From positions 33,437 through 55,311 of the forward strand of contig WKLE02000315.1 of NCBI GenBank assembly GCA_014885115.2: 21,875 nt of DNA, written 5' to 3'. The stretch's first letter is position 1. Every line of letters begins with the position of its first letter. Below, piece by piece: positions 1 through 9,377 of the stretch. Below the pieces are notes generated by a model. It worked only from the letters and a program-made list of their open reading frames with translations, had not been told where the DNA came from and made no database searches. This stretch comes from Asterionellopsis glacialis. Taxonomy: Eukaryota; Bacillariophyta; Plagiogrammaphyceae; Rhaphoneidales; Asterionellopsidaceae. The position numbers were made by a program, and so were the translations under genes.

Positions 1-3000
1 CATATCCTTCCAAAACCTCTGCAAGAACTGATGGGAGTCATGGAATTATATAAGTGATATCACAATGAATGACACAGAATGTTGTCAATTAAGCTTATTG
101 TTTCTTGTGTTCTATATCACTTCATGATTGACTGATCCTACAAGTACAATATAGCTGTAAAACAGTCAGATTCTGTGTCAAGAGACTTTCTTAATATGTA
201 TCATGAAATTGGTAGGTGTAGAAGTTATCAAGTATGTCCATACTAATGCAAAATGGTGAAATAGTAGTAACCTAATCATAATGATGTCACTGAAGTAGTA
301 ACCTCCAGTAATCCTGATTTTACTGCTCCTGGAGTAAGTTACTTTTATGTAGCACAATTCTTTCATAACCTGATTTGGTTGCTTCTTCTGGTTATTTTGG
401 TAACTTTCTTGGATTGACAGTAGACAGAAAATATGGAACATGGAAGCACCAAAAAGGTATTAAATCAGTCTGGAAAAGGACTGCTTAAAACATTTAAATG
501 ACTCCTCATAAGTTATAGGTAAAGCCAGAATTCTTAATCTCTTAAATATTGTCTTTAAACTGAACTCAGCTCTATGTTGACAACAGAATCTATTTTCTCC
601 ATTGAGAGGAGGGGGGTAAATAAGCAACCAGGAGCAATATGATGGATATACACCATGGTAAAGGCAACATGTTACTTTTTTGTTGAAAGATGAATGATGC
701 TAAGCCTGTTGGAATATAAATATATGTATAGAGGTAGACATGTAGTCTACTTTTGATAACAACACTCTACCTTTGGTAACAACAGTGTTGTTACCAAAAG
801 TAGACTAGCAGATTGATGAGACCAACAAGAAGCAAGAAATTTTCCAGTAGATATGACCTAGTATACCAGTTTTGTTCTTTTTGTCAAGTATTCAAGGATA
901 GTGGTAGTTTTAGTAATATCACAACATCAATGCTACATATTATTGGACTAAAGAGGAGTAGTACAAGAGGAAATATATTTTTTCTACTGCATGCCCCATT
1001 TTGCTAGTACCAGCCAGGTATGTGGTTATAGTAAGAGCACCCATTTCTACTGGAAATGCACAGTCCAATGTGTATATTTGCTGATAAAAAAGCTAATGAT
1101 TTATTTGCCAGTTTTTGTCTAGTAAGAAAAAGTAGCTGTAATGACAGTCCTAGCTATAATGATGCTAAAAATGTAGAGTCAAATCCACATTGCAATAATA
1201 TCCTGCAGTATACTGTGTTTAGAAAGTATGCATGATATTACTACAGTACAAACTATGTACATGAAAAGGTGTGGTATCAATGCTTTTACAGTAGATATGG
1301 TATCTCTTTCTAAAATTTTATTTTTATGCTTTTGTGTTAGCAGCTTTCATTTGTATACAAATTAAAGTAGGAATGATAAGAAAGCATTCATCTGTGAGGT
1401 AGACACTCAATGTAGACTCTCTGATAATATGAACAGTAGTACAAGTGAAGATTGTGTCTGAGTTGATACAAAATTGTTTTGAAATACTACTTGTTGACAA
1501 AGGTAATGGGACAAATTTTTACTCCATGCTACATGTAGACAAGATTTCTAATAGTTCTTATGGTTGCTGTAAGATGCAGGTGCACCCTTTTTCTTTTTTG
1601 TGTTCTATCACATGAGTCAGGAGTGAATGTGACAAAAGAAGCAGGTGATCACCACCCTTTAGTATATGCACCCTCATTCAGTATCTACAGCAGTTATCTT
1701 TGTTAACACCACCAGAGCAAGTAAAGCAGCAAGCTACTACCCCTTCTTTGACAAAGGAGAATAAAAAAAGAATCCTGAGTGGAACAAAGAAAAAACCACC
1801 TGCACCAATTCTTTGTTAACTCAGTGATGTATCATTGGTGTCTGTGCCAATTTTTTAATATAGAAATTTACTGCCATTGCTCCTCCTTACTACATTTCAC
1901 ACCCATTAATAAGCAATACATGTTGCTTAAGGTCAAACTTGAAAAAATGACTTGAAATTGCTTCAAGCTTGAAATTTGCAGTATTTGTTTATATGCTGAC
2001 CTCATCATGCATAATGTTTTGAAAATATTCAGTAAATTTTAGCTAAAAAAAATCTTGAATGAGACTTCACATAACATCACAAATAAGCAACATAGCTTAG
2101 GTCAGAAAAAAATTATCCAATATGAGCAATTTCAAGCTTACCAAAAATAGGCTCCATTACTTATTACCAGGTATGGTAAGCAAAACAGATGTACTAAAAG
2201 ACTCCCAGCCATAATCAGTACATTTTTTCCTGGGATCAAGAATGGATTATGATACCAAAAGTAACCAGTGCTATTCATAGTACATTTCTAATTTTCAAGA
2301 ATTTTAAATCAAGAACCAACATCACCACTGAGACAAAATATCCTACATAGTACAAATTCAACAAAGTTTAAAAGCTGCTACTATGATGTTTCTGGGCTTG
2401 CTATGAACAGGTTACTAATGGTACTAAAAACCCAACTTACTGCTACAAAAGTCTTGAAAACAACAAGTGCTTTCCAGTTGAGACAACAAACAGTTCCTTC
2501 TAATATAAATGCCTCACTAAAAACAATGCACTACCATGGTATTGATTCTTTGGTTACTTTTTATGGCTTCTTGAAAAATGGATGTCAAAGCATGGTAAAC
2601 ACATGATACTTTTGTCCAATCTCAATAGGTCACATCTGTTGCCAACTATTAATAGGGAAAGAAATGTGAATTGGCAACTTAAACCAAGGGTGGAGATCAT
2701 TTGTTTAATTATAAAATGTTATCTTATCATATATCATCACAAGCAACTGCTCCTTATCTCACTCTACTGGATAAAAGAGCATGGGACTGTCTATAGAATA
2801 AGGCCTAAGAGATTTTTTGAACAAATAAAAACATTAAATACAGATGTCAAATTGAAAATATATGTCTTTTTTAAAAACAAGCATGGGACACATATTTAAA
2901 AAAAATGTATTCATCATGTTTTGCAATAGCATGCAAGAATGATTGATTGGATCAATGATCAAATTTCTTGATTTCTGAAAAAGTATGAAAGGGAGGACTC

Positions 3001-3166
3001 CAGTCCCTGACTTCAAATGTAAAGAACATCTAGTTGTTGACTTTGATAATGAAGATTTACAGAAATTACTGTTGTTCAATGAATCAGTGTATTAATATGA
3101 CAAATGTTGTTATCATTATCATCATCTCAGGATGTAGGGGGCTACCACTGTTGGTACTAAGTGATC
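1..3166. other. CpG-free AT-rich block, probable decayed repeat
   Basis: Reading every line of this stretch I found no CG dinucleotide; the first is at 3167-3168, the next at 3241, and they are frequent after that. The block is AT-rich and carries no convincing intact gene; its longest open frames are about 105 codons. Several plus-strand stretches still look coding (for example 1640-1820, rich in Lys, Gln and Pro, and 2580-3079), but they are cut by stops and frame changes. Loss of CpG with many TG and CA steps is what cytosine methylation followed by deamination produces in silenced transposons. I infer an old mobile element but cannot name its family and see no terminal repeats or target-site duplication. 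Confidence 0.6.
743..807. repeat. 24-bp inverted repeat preceded by a 20-bp tandem pair
   Basis: The left arm (743-766) and right arm (784-807) are reverse complements over 24 bp with one mismatch. The sequence between them is a second copy of the left unit: 746-765 and 766-785 are 20-bp direct repeats differing at a few positions, both based on TAACAACA. The right arm can therefore pair with either left copy, giving two alternative hairpins. This could be the fused ends of a small inverted-repeat element inside the CpG-free block; that origin is inference. Confidence 0.75.
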
Positions 3167-3938
3167 CGATTGAAAGTTATTAGAACTTAGAACTGTGTGT
3201 CAGTTTGATTGTCCTTTTTAGTAAAAAATACTGTGAAAGTCCGCATTTTCTTGTGGCAGCGCAAAAGACGACGTGTTTGACCTTGTCCGGAGATTTGGGA
3301 TGTTTTACATCTGAAGAGGAAACTGGTAACAACACAGTATTGTCTATACCTTAAAAAAAATGATGTGTGATGAAAAGACGTAGGTCCTACATGCTATTTT
3401 AGAAGTAAGGTAGACTGTACTATTATTTTCCCTATTCTTTCGATTATTTTTCAGAATGCCTCCATAAACATACTGTCATGCAGTCAGAACTGGGATAGTA
3501 CCTGTAAAAGGTACCTGTACGAGACTTTTACGATCTTTTACAGTACCTGTACTGGTGCAATTTCAAGTAATAAATGTACGTTACGAATGACTTTTAGCAT
3601 TTTCATCTGTTGGAATACATCTCCTTCCGACTCGAAAAGTTTCATCGGTCTGGAGGGAAAAGTCTGTCTTGCGTATCGACATTTGTTCTCATTCGAGTAA
3701 CTTCAGACAATGGCGATCAGATTTTATGTTATCATTTTATTAGTCTTAGTTTCAACGGAAAATTAGTAATAATTTATTTATAGAATACTCCTTATTTTGA
3801 AATTTTCTCATCGGATCTATAAGTGATGACACCGTCATCGACCTTAATTCTTTTTCTTCTTTTTGATGTGCAACAAGCAATTCTGGAATCGAAAGTACCG
3901 TGTACCAGTGGATATTATTATTTGATACACCTAAGATT

Positions 3939-3946
3939 TTTCGCGC
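3939..3946 (+). promoter_or_regulatory. E2F-like word TTTCGCGC upstream of 4100 gene
   Basis: TTTCGCGC fits the E2F/DP consensus TTTSSCGC. It lies about 155 bp before the ATG at 4100, and a CGCGAAA word at 3956-3962 gives an inverted counterpart about 10 bp away. This is a match to a short consensus only; function is not shown. Confidence 0.25.
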
Positions 3947-3981
3947 TTTTTTTTCCGCGAAAGAAGAGAGGTATGACGGAG

Positions 3982-4012
3982 GATGAGAACAGTTCTCGTA
4001 ACTGTTCTCATC
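3982..4012. repeat. Perfect 13-bp hairpin, 5-nt loop
   Basis: Arms GATGAGAACAGTT (3982-3994) and AACTGTTCTCATC (4000-4012) are perfectly complementary around the loop CTCGT. It ends 87 bp before the ATG at 4100, so it would lie in the 5' leader or core promoter of that gene. It could be an RNA stem-loop or a palindromic protein-binding site; the sequence alone does not decide. Confidence 0.8.
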
Positions 4013-4099
4013 GTGCCATCCTTTCCCAACACCTTTGGAAAAGAATCAAAATCATTTGTATAGAAAAACACAGATAAATAATTCAAACATATACCTGAA

Positions 4100-4489
4100 A
4101 TGGGGGAGTTTGATTCTAGACAAGAGGCTTCTTCGCCAACACAGCTTTACAAACTCATGGTAAGTTACGAGACAAACCGCAAAGCGGATGCTCCTGAACA
4201 AAAGCATCACGAAGTGCACCAACAATTTTCTTCTCCGGACAAATCCGTATCTCAAGAGCCTGAAGACCCAAAGATAAAGCAAGTAGAACAACAAGGGTGG
4301 TCACCATTATCAGTCCATGAACTTAGTGATGATGAATCATCTGACACTTACTTCATCAGTGATGATGATGACAGTATCGTTATGGACTCAATTGCACGAG
4401 CTGCATCTGCAGAATCTATCGTTGGTTGCTGCAAAATAAGCTCTGAAGATGGACTTAGAGGACTAGCCTTTCTAGTGGGAGGAAAATAG
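4100..4489 (+). CDS. Small acidic protein of unknown function
   Basis: A 129-residue open frame starting at ATG 4100 and ending at TAG 4487-4489. I recognise no family. The first half is polar and rich in Gln, Glu, Ser and Lys. The middle is strongly acidic and Ser-rich (SDDESSDTYFISDDDDS at about residues 76-92), followed by a short more hydrophobic tail (about 93-129) with IARAAS, a GCC pair and GLRGLAFLVGG. No signal peptide or membrane segment is evident. The acidic Ser/Asp run resembles casein-kinase-2-type sites or an acidic interaction segment, but that is only composition. An AATAAA at 4695-4700 could serve as its polyadenylation signal. The frame has the RNY codon look of real genes, and no longer frame overlaps it. 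It may be a complete single-exon gene or one exon of a larger one. Confidence 0.5.
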   Translation: MGEFDSRQEASSPTQLYKLMVSYETNRKADAPEQKHHEVHQQFSSPDKSVSQEPEDPKIKQVEQQGWSPLSVHELSDDESSDTYFISDDDDSIVMDSIARAASAESIVGCCKISSEDGLRGLAFLVGGK

Positions 4490-5235
4490 ACAACTTTAGA
4501 AATAAAAAATCATACTGAAAATGGGAAGCTTGGTAAAGTACTATACTGCAGTGTTCGGAGAGCTCGTGACAACTTTTCATATTAACACCAGAAAAAGACT
4601 CGTCGTCGGATATATGTGTACATGAATAATATGCAGCCAGGAAAAGTTAAAGCAAGTTATTCCTGACTATGGACAAGCCTGATCATTTGTAATTAATAAA
4701 GTAACGCTGAAAATAATAATAATCCGGTTCTAAAATCTCATACCTAAACGGAACGATGGTATTGCCGCGCTTCTGTTGCACCAATATTAAAATAGTCAAA
4801 GAGATCTTATATGAAAGCGGGACATATGTCTGTGCGGAATACAATATGATTTTAAATTATAACTTTAAGTTTTCGCGTGAAGGTAGCACCGTACGATGGA
4901 CATCAGAACATGGAAAGGCGACCATACAAAAGAAGTTAGCCACATGCAAGTAAGATGAAATTGTATGGGCTTCGCTTGTAAAGACTTGTGACACCACATG
5001 TTTTGAATTAGGCTAGGATTGTTCCTCATTACAACAAAAAACCTGGAAACTTCTTTATCACAACTATTCTAGCTGTGTATTTGGGAAAGTGAAGAGGTGA
5101 ATATAGTTAGATTCATGTGTTATATATTCTACAGTCCTGGCTAATTGGTGAAGAGGCGCGGATCTGATGAGCTGTTCTTCATAAAATTACCAGATAGTCG
5201 AATTGGTGGCCCGACAACAATCAGGGCCAGCCTCA
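4490..5235. other. Intergenic region, 3' end of 4100 gene and leader of HA-domain gene
   Basis: Contains AATAAA at 4695-4700 and a doubtful 65-codon frame (4756-4953, listed separately). Upstream of the HA-domain gene there is an in-frame TAA at 5182-5184, so the reading frame does not extend further left without an intron. I see nothing else recognisable. Confidence 0.5.
4756..4953 (+). CDS. Doubtful 65-residue open frame
   Basis: Starts at ATG 4756 and ends at a TAA at 4951-4953. The codons show some RNY pattern and the protein ends in a basic stretch (REGSTVRWTSEHGKATIQKK). There are four Cys and no recognisable domain. It could be a small gene, an exon, or chance; nothing downstream splices cleanly onto it in frame. 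Listed because the stretch is otherwise unexplained. Confidence 0.2.
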   Translation: MVLPRFCCTNIKIVKEILYESGTYVCAEYNMILNYNFKFSREGSTVRWTSEHGKATIQKKLATCK

Positions 5236-6901
5236 ATGGTGATGGACGACGTCTTTTGCTCCACGGGGAGTGGATTTGACGAGCCGACACCCCCAAGACA
5301 ACCTTTTGCGCCTGGGGCATCTTGGGACTCCTACTATAATGAAAACTACAACAATCATAAGGAACACATTTCATCATCTGCTTCGGAAGCAGCCAGCAGG
5401 ACTTATTTCAGTTCGACACATGAGAACAGCAGAAACTTTTCGGACAGAATTCCTAGAAATGACAGCTCATCACGGGATCCAAACCTGAGGAACCATGAAA
5501 GTGCACTTGATCCCGTTCCGGTTACATGCCTTGTAGCATCGCCAGTTGTTCGCTCCAGCACCCGTACACAGGAACGTAGGCAGCATCACCAGGCTGAGAA
5601 AAATCATTCTCCACTACCAGCTGGTCTTGCTGTGTTTGATTTTCACTTTTCTTATTCTAGTGAAAGTGAGTCTCCTCGCCACACGAAGCGGCGAAAGAAC
5701 TCATCACCGGAAGGCAAAAGTAATGCTGTATCAGAAGATGGCAATCCTGCTGAGATGAAAGCAGTTCAGCAAAAAGAAGAATCAAGTTACACTCCAACCT
5801 CTAAACCACCTTTGTGTCGCCCTACACCACAGAGACCATCTCCTGGCTACTCGCCGTACAACCCGGGCCCTTACCCACGCGGTCAACCAGCTGGGGTCTA
5901 TGGATTCGGAGACACACCCGAGCGCCAGTACTACTATTCCTACCCTACTTCTTTGGGGTTGGACTATCCTTCATACTATCCCGTCGATCACTACAATGGG
6001 GCCAAGCATGAAGTTACAGGTTGGATGGACGAGACAGGTGACCATGGAGGAATTCATCAGCCAGTTCAGGACCAGTCCAGCAGTCATCCTATTCCGCCTC
6101 CGACTTATCAGTCGCCATCTATGGACCAGCCATCTCCGGAGCCCCAAGTAGACCAAGCTGTTGCTATTGCTGTGACTTTCTCTCCAAGTACCAATGGCGA
6201 AAAGGCCTCTGACAAATCGACCGAGAATGAAGTGTACGTGCATGGTACTGTACCTGAGAGTCCTTTGTACGACAAGCCATCCAAAGACGCGTTAAAGAAA
6301 GCCGGTACCCCAAGAGCAAGGGAAGCTATAAATACGTGGTATGAGCGTCTTGCCGACCTTTATGAATACAAAAAAAAGTATGGAGATTGTCTTGTTCCGC
6401 AGAAGTATATGGAGAATCCTTCGTTGGGAATTTGGGTGAATAAACAACGAATGGAATACAAACTTCGGGAAGATGGCGAGAAGTCTTCCTTGACTGAAGA
6501 GAAATTACTTGCATTGCAAGAGATCGGTTTTGTCTGGGCTAAGCGTAAGGGCCAGCATTCTTGGGATGTAAAGTATAATGAGTTGAAAATGTACAAACAA
6601 ATGACAGGAGACTGCTTAGTACCAACGGTGAGTAATGGGAAGAATGAGTGCGATATAGCTTTCGCCTGCAACGAACAAATGCGTTACCCTTTGCGATTCC
6701 TTCTCTCTCGTCTGACCTTCCTTTATCTTGCAGAAATATACTCAAAATCCAGCCTTAGGTAGATGGGTGTCGACGCAGCGTAGTCAGTACAAGGTTAAAA
6801 AGCAAGGAGGGCGTAAGAAGTGCAAGAACCCTCTAACCGATGAGCGCGAGGAGAAGCTAACAAAACTTGGCTTTAAATGGAGTTTGTTACCGAATCCTTA
6901 A
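5236..6901 (+). CDS. Helicase-associated (HA) domain protein, two exons
   Basis: Exons 5236-6627 and 6734-6901 join in phase 0 across a GT-AG intron to give 519 residues ending at TAA 6899-6901. I chose ATG 5236; another in-frame ATG is at 5242. The N-terminal two thirds is disordered: Ser/Asn-rich, then a basic patch (HTKRRKNS, possible nuclear signal), then a Tyr/Pro/Gly-rich stretch (about residues 200-260). Two HA repeats follow, at about 366-432 and 443-515. Each has an early Trp, a YxxLxxYK-type helix, GDCLVP, a short Asn-Pro-x-Leu-Gly-x-Trp-Val turn, a QR/Y helix, and ends L..(I/L)GF.W. The second repeat is whole only when the intron is removed, which supports the splice sites. HA repeats occur in helicase-linked and stand-alone proteins in diatoms and are thought to bind nucleic acid. 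No helicase motor is present. The target is unknown. Confidence 0.85.
6628..6733 (+). other. Intron in HA-domain gene (106 nt)
   Basis: Donor GTGAGT after CCAACG, acceptor TTATCTTGCAG. Removing it restores the second HA repeat from GDCLVPT to KYTQNPALGRWV. The intron has no in-frame stop, but because its length is not a multiple of three, read-through enters exon 2 out of frame and stops at 6762. Confidence 0.9.
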
Positions 6902-7321
6902 AAATTATCGATGTTTATCCTGGATCAAGGTCGTTTATTTTGCCACCAGCAACTCCTGTTTTATTTCATACAGGTGCCTTCTCTTCGTTCGGAATAAAGT
7001 TTACTTCTCTGCCAACAATATCATCTTGAATTAATCTTCTATGTTGTGACCGTTTCATTTCCTTCATGTTAAAAAGTGATATAATTGCCAATCCAAACTA
7101 AATGCATACTTGCAAGTTATTATTTAAATCCCAAACGCATTACTACACAACCATACTCCTTTGCAGATATCCGGAGGTGATTAGATTTATATCACTCGAG
7201 CTTCAGCGACCATGCACGAACACACTTCTGTTATCGCGTAGAAAAGAAAAGTGTGACGTTAAAGAAGTATTTGTGTCTATTTTGGTTCTTAGTTGAGAAG
7301 CAAAGGCAACAATGTATAACT
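6902..7321. other. Tail-to-tail intergenic region
   Basis: Lies between the 3' ends of the HA-domain gene (+) and the processing protease gene (-). AATAAA at 6993-6998 could be the plus-strand polyadenylation signal. I see no further gene here. Confidence 0.5.
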
Positions 7322-8848
7322 TTAGAGTAAGCCACTTAAACAGGTAGCAGCGCTGTCATCCGGACCGCACGATTTCGGGATTTTGTTCGGTGTGATACCA
7401 ACTCCATGGATGTCGCGTCCTTCCGGTGTCATATATTTTGCCTTGGTAACTGCAATTCCGCTACCATCTTCAAGTTCTTGCACATTCTGGATACGTCCCT
7501 TTCCAAACGTCTTTTCACCAACCACAGTGGCGCGGTGGTTATCCTGCAATGCTGCAGTAAGAATTTCGGAGGCACTGGCTGTTCGCTTGTCTACCAGGAG
7601 ATAAAGAGGAACAACTGTATCACTACCAATGCCATCAGCGACATAAATTGTAGATCTGCCACTTTTGTCTACTTCGGATATTACACGTGTTTGTGGTGGT
7701 AGAAATAGCTTTGCGACATCAACACCAGCTGGCATGTACCCCCCTGCATTACCTCGAAGATCCATGACAACTGCTGACGAACCACGAACCTGACGAAGGG
7801 CATCTGAAACCTGCGATGTCGTCTGTGTGCTAAAAGTTGGGACTTTGATCAAACCCACTTTCTTTCCACCGTCCATGTCAAAGGTTGATGCTGCAACAGG
7901 GCTCGACTTGATTGGTTCTCGTGTTACAGTAAGTTGCTGAACTTTGCTGTCCGCACGGCCGTCACCACCGTGACGGACAGCTAGATTAAGTTGTGTTCCT
8001 GCCTCACCACGGCACTTGGCTGCGACTACTTCTGCAGTAGCTCCGTTCATTTCCATACCATCCACCTCCACAACTACATCTCCTGGAAGTACTCCTGCCT
8101 TTTCTGCTGGCCCATCTTTAACAGTGTTGAGCACAAGCACCTTTCCCGACGCAGGATCAAGCATGAGCTGAACGCCTACTCCGCCGGAACTTCCACCACG
8201 AGCATAGGCAGTAAGAGACTCGTACTGCTCGGGTGTCAGGAAACGAGTGTATGGGTCACCAAGAGAACTCAACATTTTCCGAATGACGTTATAAACCTTT
8301 TCCTTATCTTCCCTCTCTGGGCCGACGTTTGGTACACTTTTTACTGCATCTAACCGCTTTTGCTTCCAACCGTCTTCGCCAAGACCATTGTAAGTAGTAT
8401 CCACATATTGTCGTGTGACCTCTCTCCAAACATCAGTTACTAGTAATTGTTCTTCGGTTAAGGCAGAAGCACGTGATTGTACGATTTCAACATGCTGTTG
8501 ACCAACATTCATGCCAATGCCACCAACTTCAAGTTGCAACGGTGTTGTCAATATTGTTGCCACTACCATCGCTGTCACTGTTGCTGTAGCTGTGCTCTTC
8601 TTCAGAAATGTCTCAATTAGCGAAGACGTGTTCTTATGGCGTGCGCCATTGTCTTCGTCTTGACAACTCATGGCATTCTTGGATGACGACCATTTCGACA
8701 CTTGAGGTGCAACATGGAATTTTCTTTCATTGACGATGGGATACCTTCTGCTTATTCTGGTTTCCTGATGTGGAAAAAATGCACCTGAGACAACTATTGC
8801 CGTGCACAATAGGATCGCGAGCCTAGGGATTGCCGTTACTGATGTCAT
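7322..8848 (-). CDS. ctpA: Thylakoid-lumen C-terminal processing peptidase (CtpA type, S41)
   Basis: A single-exon gene of 508 residues, ATG at 8848, TAA at 7322-7324. CtpA-type proteases cut the C-terminal extension of the photosystem II D1 precursor, which allows the manganese cluster to assemble. The leader is tripartite: signal peptide (1-23) ending SGA|FF, the diatom plastid-import junction with Phe at +1; a basic Ser-rich transit region (25-84); and a second hydrophobic segment (85-105) with a likely lumen cut at ASA|LTEE (129/130), giving a mature protein of about 379 residues. The N-terminal helical region runs to about 215, the PDZ domain about 222-310, and the S41 core about 330-490, with DLRGNAGG at 363-370. 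The catalytic pair is Ser425 (TASASEIL) and Lys450 (FGKGRIQ); their spacing of 25 matches the Ser/Lys dyad of known family members. Diatoms have several paralogues, so D1 specificity is inferred. Confidence 0.93.
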   Translation of the reverse strand: MTSVTAIPRLAILLCTAIVVSGAFFPHQETRISRRYPIVNERKFHVAPQVSKWSSSKNAMSCQDEDNGARHKNTSSLIETFLKKSTATATVTAMVVATILTTPLQLEVGGIGMNVGQQHVEIVQSRASALTEEQLLVTDVWREVTRQYVDTTYNGLGEDGWKQKRLDAVKSVPNVGPEREDKEKVYNVIRKMLSSLGDPYTRFLTPEQYESLTAYARGGSSGGVGVQLMLDPASGKVLVLNTVKDGPAEKAGVLPGDVVVEVDGMEMNGATAEVVAAKCRGEAGTQLNLAVRHGGDGRADSKVQQLTVTREPIKSSPVAASTFDMDGGKKVGLIKVPTFSTQTTSQVSDALRQVRGSSAVVMDLRGNAGGYMPAGVDVAKLFLPPQTRVISEVDKSGRSTIYVADGIGSDTVVPLYLLVDKRTASASEILTAALQDNHRATVVGEKTFGKGRIQNVQELEDGSGIAVTKAKYMTPEGRDIHGVGITPNKIPKSCGPDDSAATCLSGLL

Positions 8849-9070
8849 GGTCTTGGCTGTTTATCCATCCCGGTTTGGAGAAAACGAGAGCGCACTTAAA
8901 GTACAGTTTCTTCTACCGTTTTTAAAAGACTTGAGTGACGTGTCGATGTGTGCTGTTGCCTCCGACACGAGTTTTCAATCATGTCGTGCAAGTGAGGACA
9001 AGTAAGAAAAATTAGTGACGGCCAGACCTTGAGATTTTGGCGATCACATACACAGCGACACACACGCTTC

Positions 9071-9337
9071 TCAAAAAATTATCATCGCAAATTTACCTCC
9101 GGTATCAGAAGGCATTGCGACCGTCACGATAGCTACAGACAGTGCAAACAGAATCGGAGATGACACGATAAGTTCCACACGCAAATGGCCATAACCCTGA
9201 CAGATTGTTTGCTCTTCACGACACCGCGGGTGTGTTGCTGAGAGACTAGAGAAACGTATCAAACCTACGAGTATACACATGCAACTAACGAAAAGAGCCA
9301 TCATAAAATGGACAAAAGGTGGAGGAGCTGCAATCAT
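9071..9337 (-). CDS. Possible small two-helix membrane protein
   Basis: An 88-residue frame from ATG 9337 to TGA at 9071-9073. It has two hydrophobic segments, about residues 11-31 and 56-74, separated by a Cys-containing loop (HPRCREEQTICQGYG), so it could be a two-pass membrane protein. No family is recognised. A GTAAAT donor at 9096 and an AAG acceptor ending at 9028 would instead give about 97 residues ending at 8975, with a 69-nt intron; the acceptor is weak and I do not prefer either form. Its ATG is only 40 bp from the divergent ATG of the FHA gene at 9378, which leaves almost no room for promoters, so one of the starts may be wrong or this may be an internal exon or chance. Confidence 0.35.
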   Translation of the reverse strand: MIAAPPPFVHFMMALFVSCMCILVGLIRFSSLSATHPRCREEQTICQGYGHLRVELIVSSPILFALSVAIVTVAMPSDTGGKFAMIIF

Positions 9338-9377
9338 TGGTGAAAAAAGTGGGCTTTACTAAAAATAATATCTTTCG

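Larger units (their letters stand above)
3167..4099. other. Intergenic region between CpG-free block and first gene
   Basis: CpG reappears here. Short GTACCTGTAC-like words occur at about 3500-3555, the same words that cluster at 18 kb and 21.5 kb. The region contains a hairpin (3982-4012) and an E2F-like word (3939-3946), listed separately. An ATG near 3710 opens an 18-codon frame with a hydrophobic stretch and then stops; I do not call it. No other gene is supported. Confidence 0.5.

Noticed and set aside
3323..3336. TGGTAACAACA-like word resembling the hairpin arm at 771-785
   Set aside because: Only about 11 bases are shared; too short to treat as the matching end of an element spanning 743-3336.
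3710..3766. ATG followed by a hydrophobic 18-codon frame (MAIRFYVIILLVLVSTEN)
   Set aside because: Looks like a signal peptide but stops at once; no convincing donor and exon follow.
5203..5235. Upstream extension of the HA-domain protein from a TTG at 5203
   Set aside because: TTG is not a normal start in a diatom nucleus; the first in-frame ATG is 5236.
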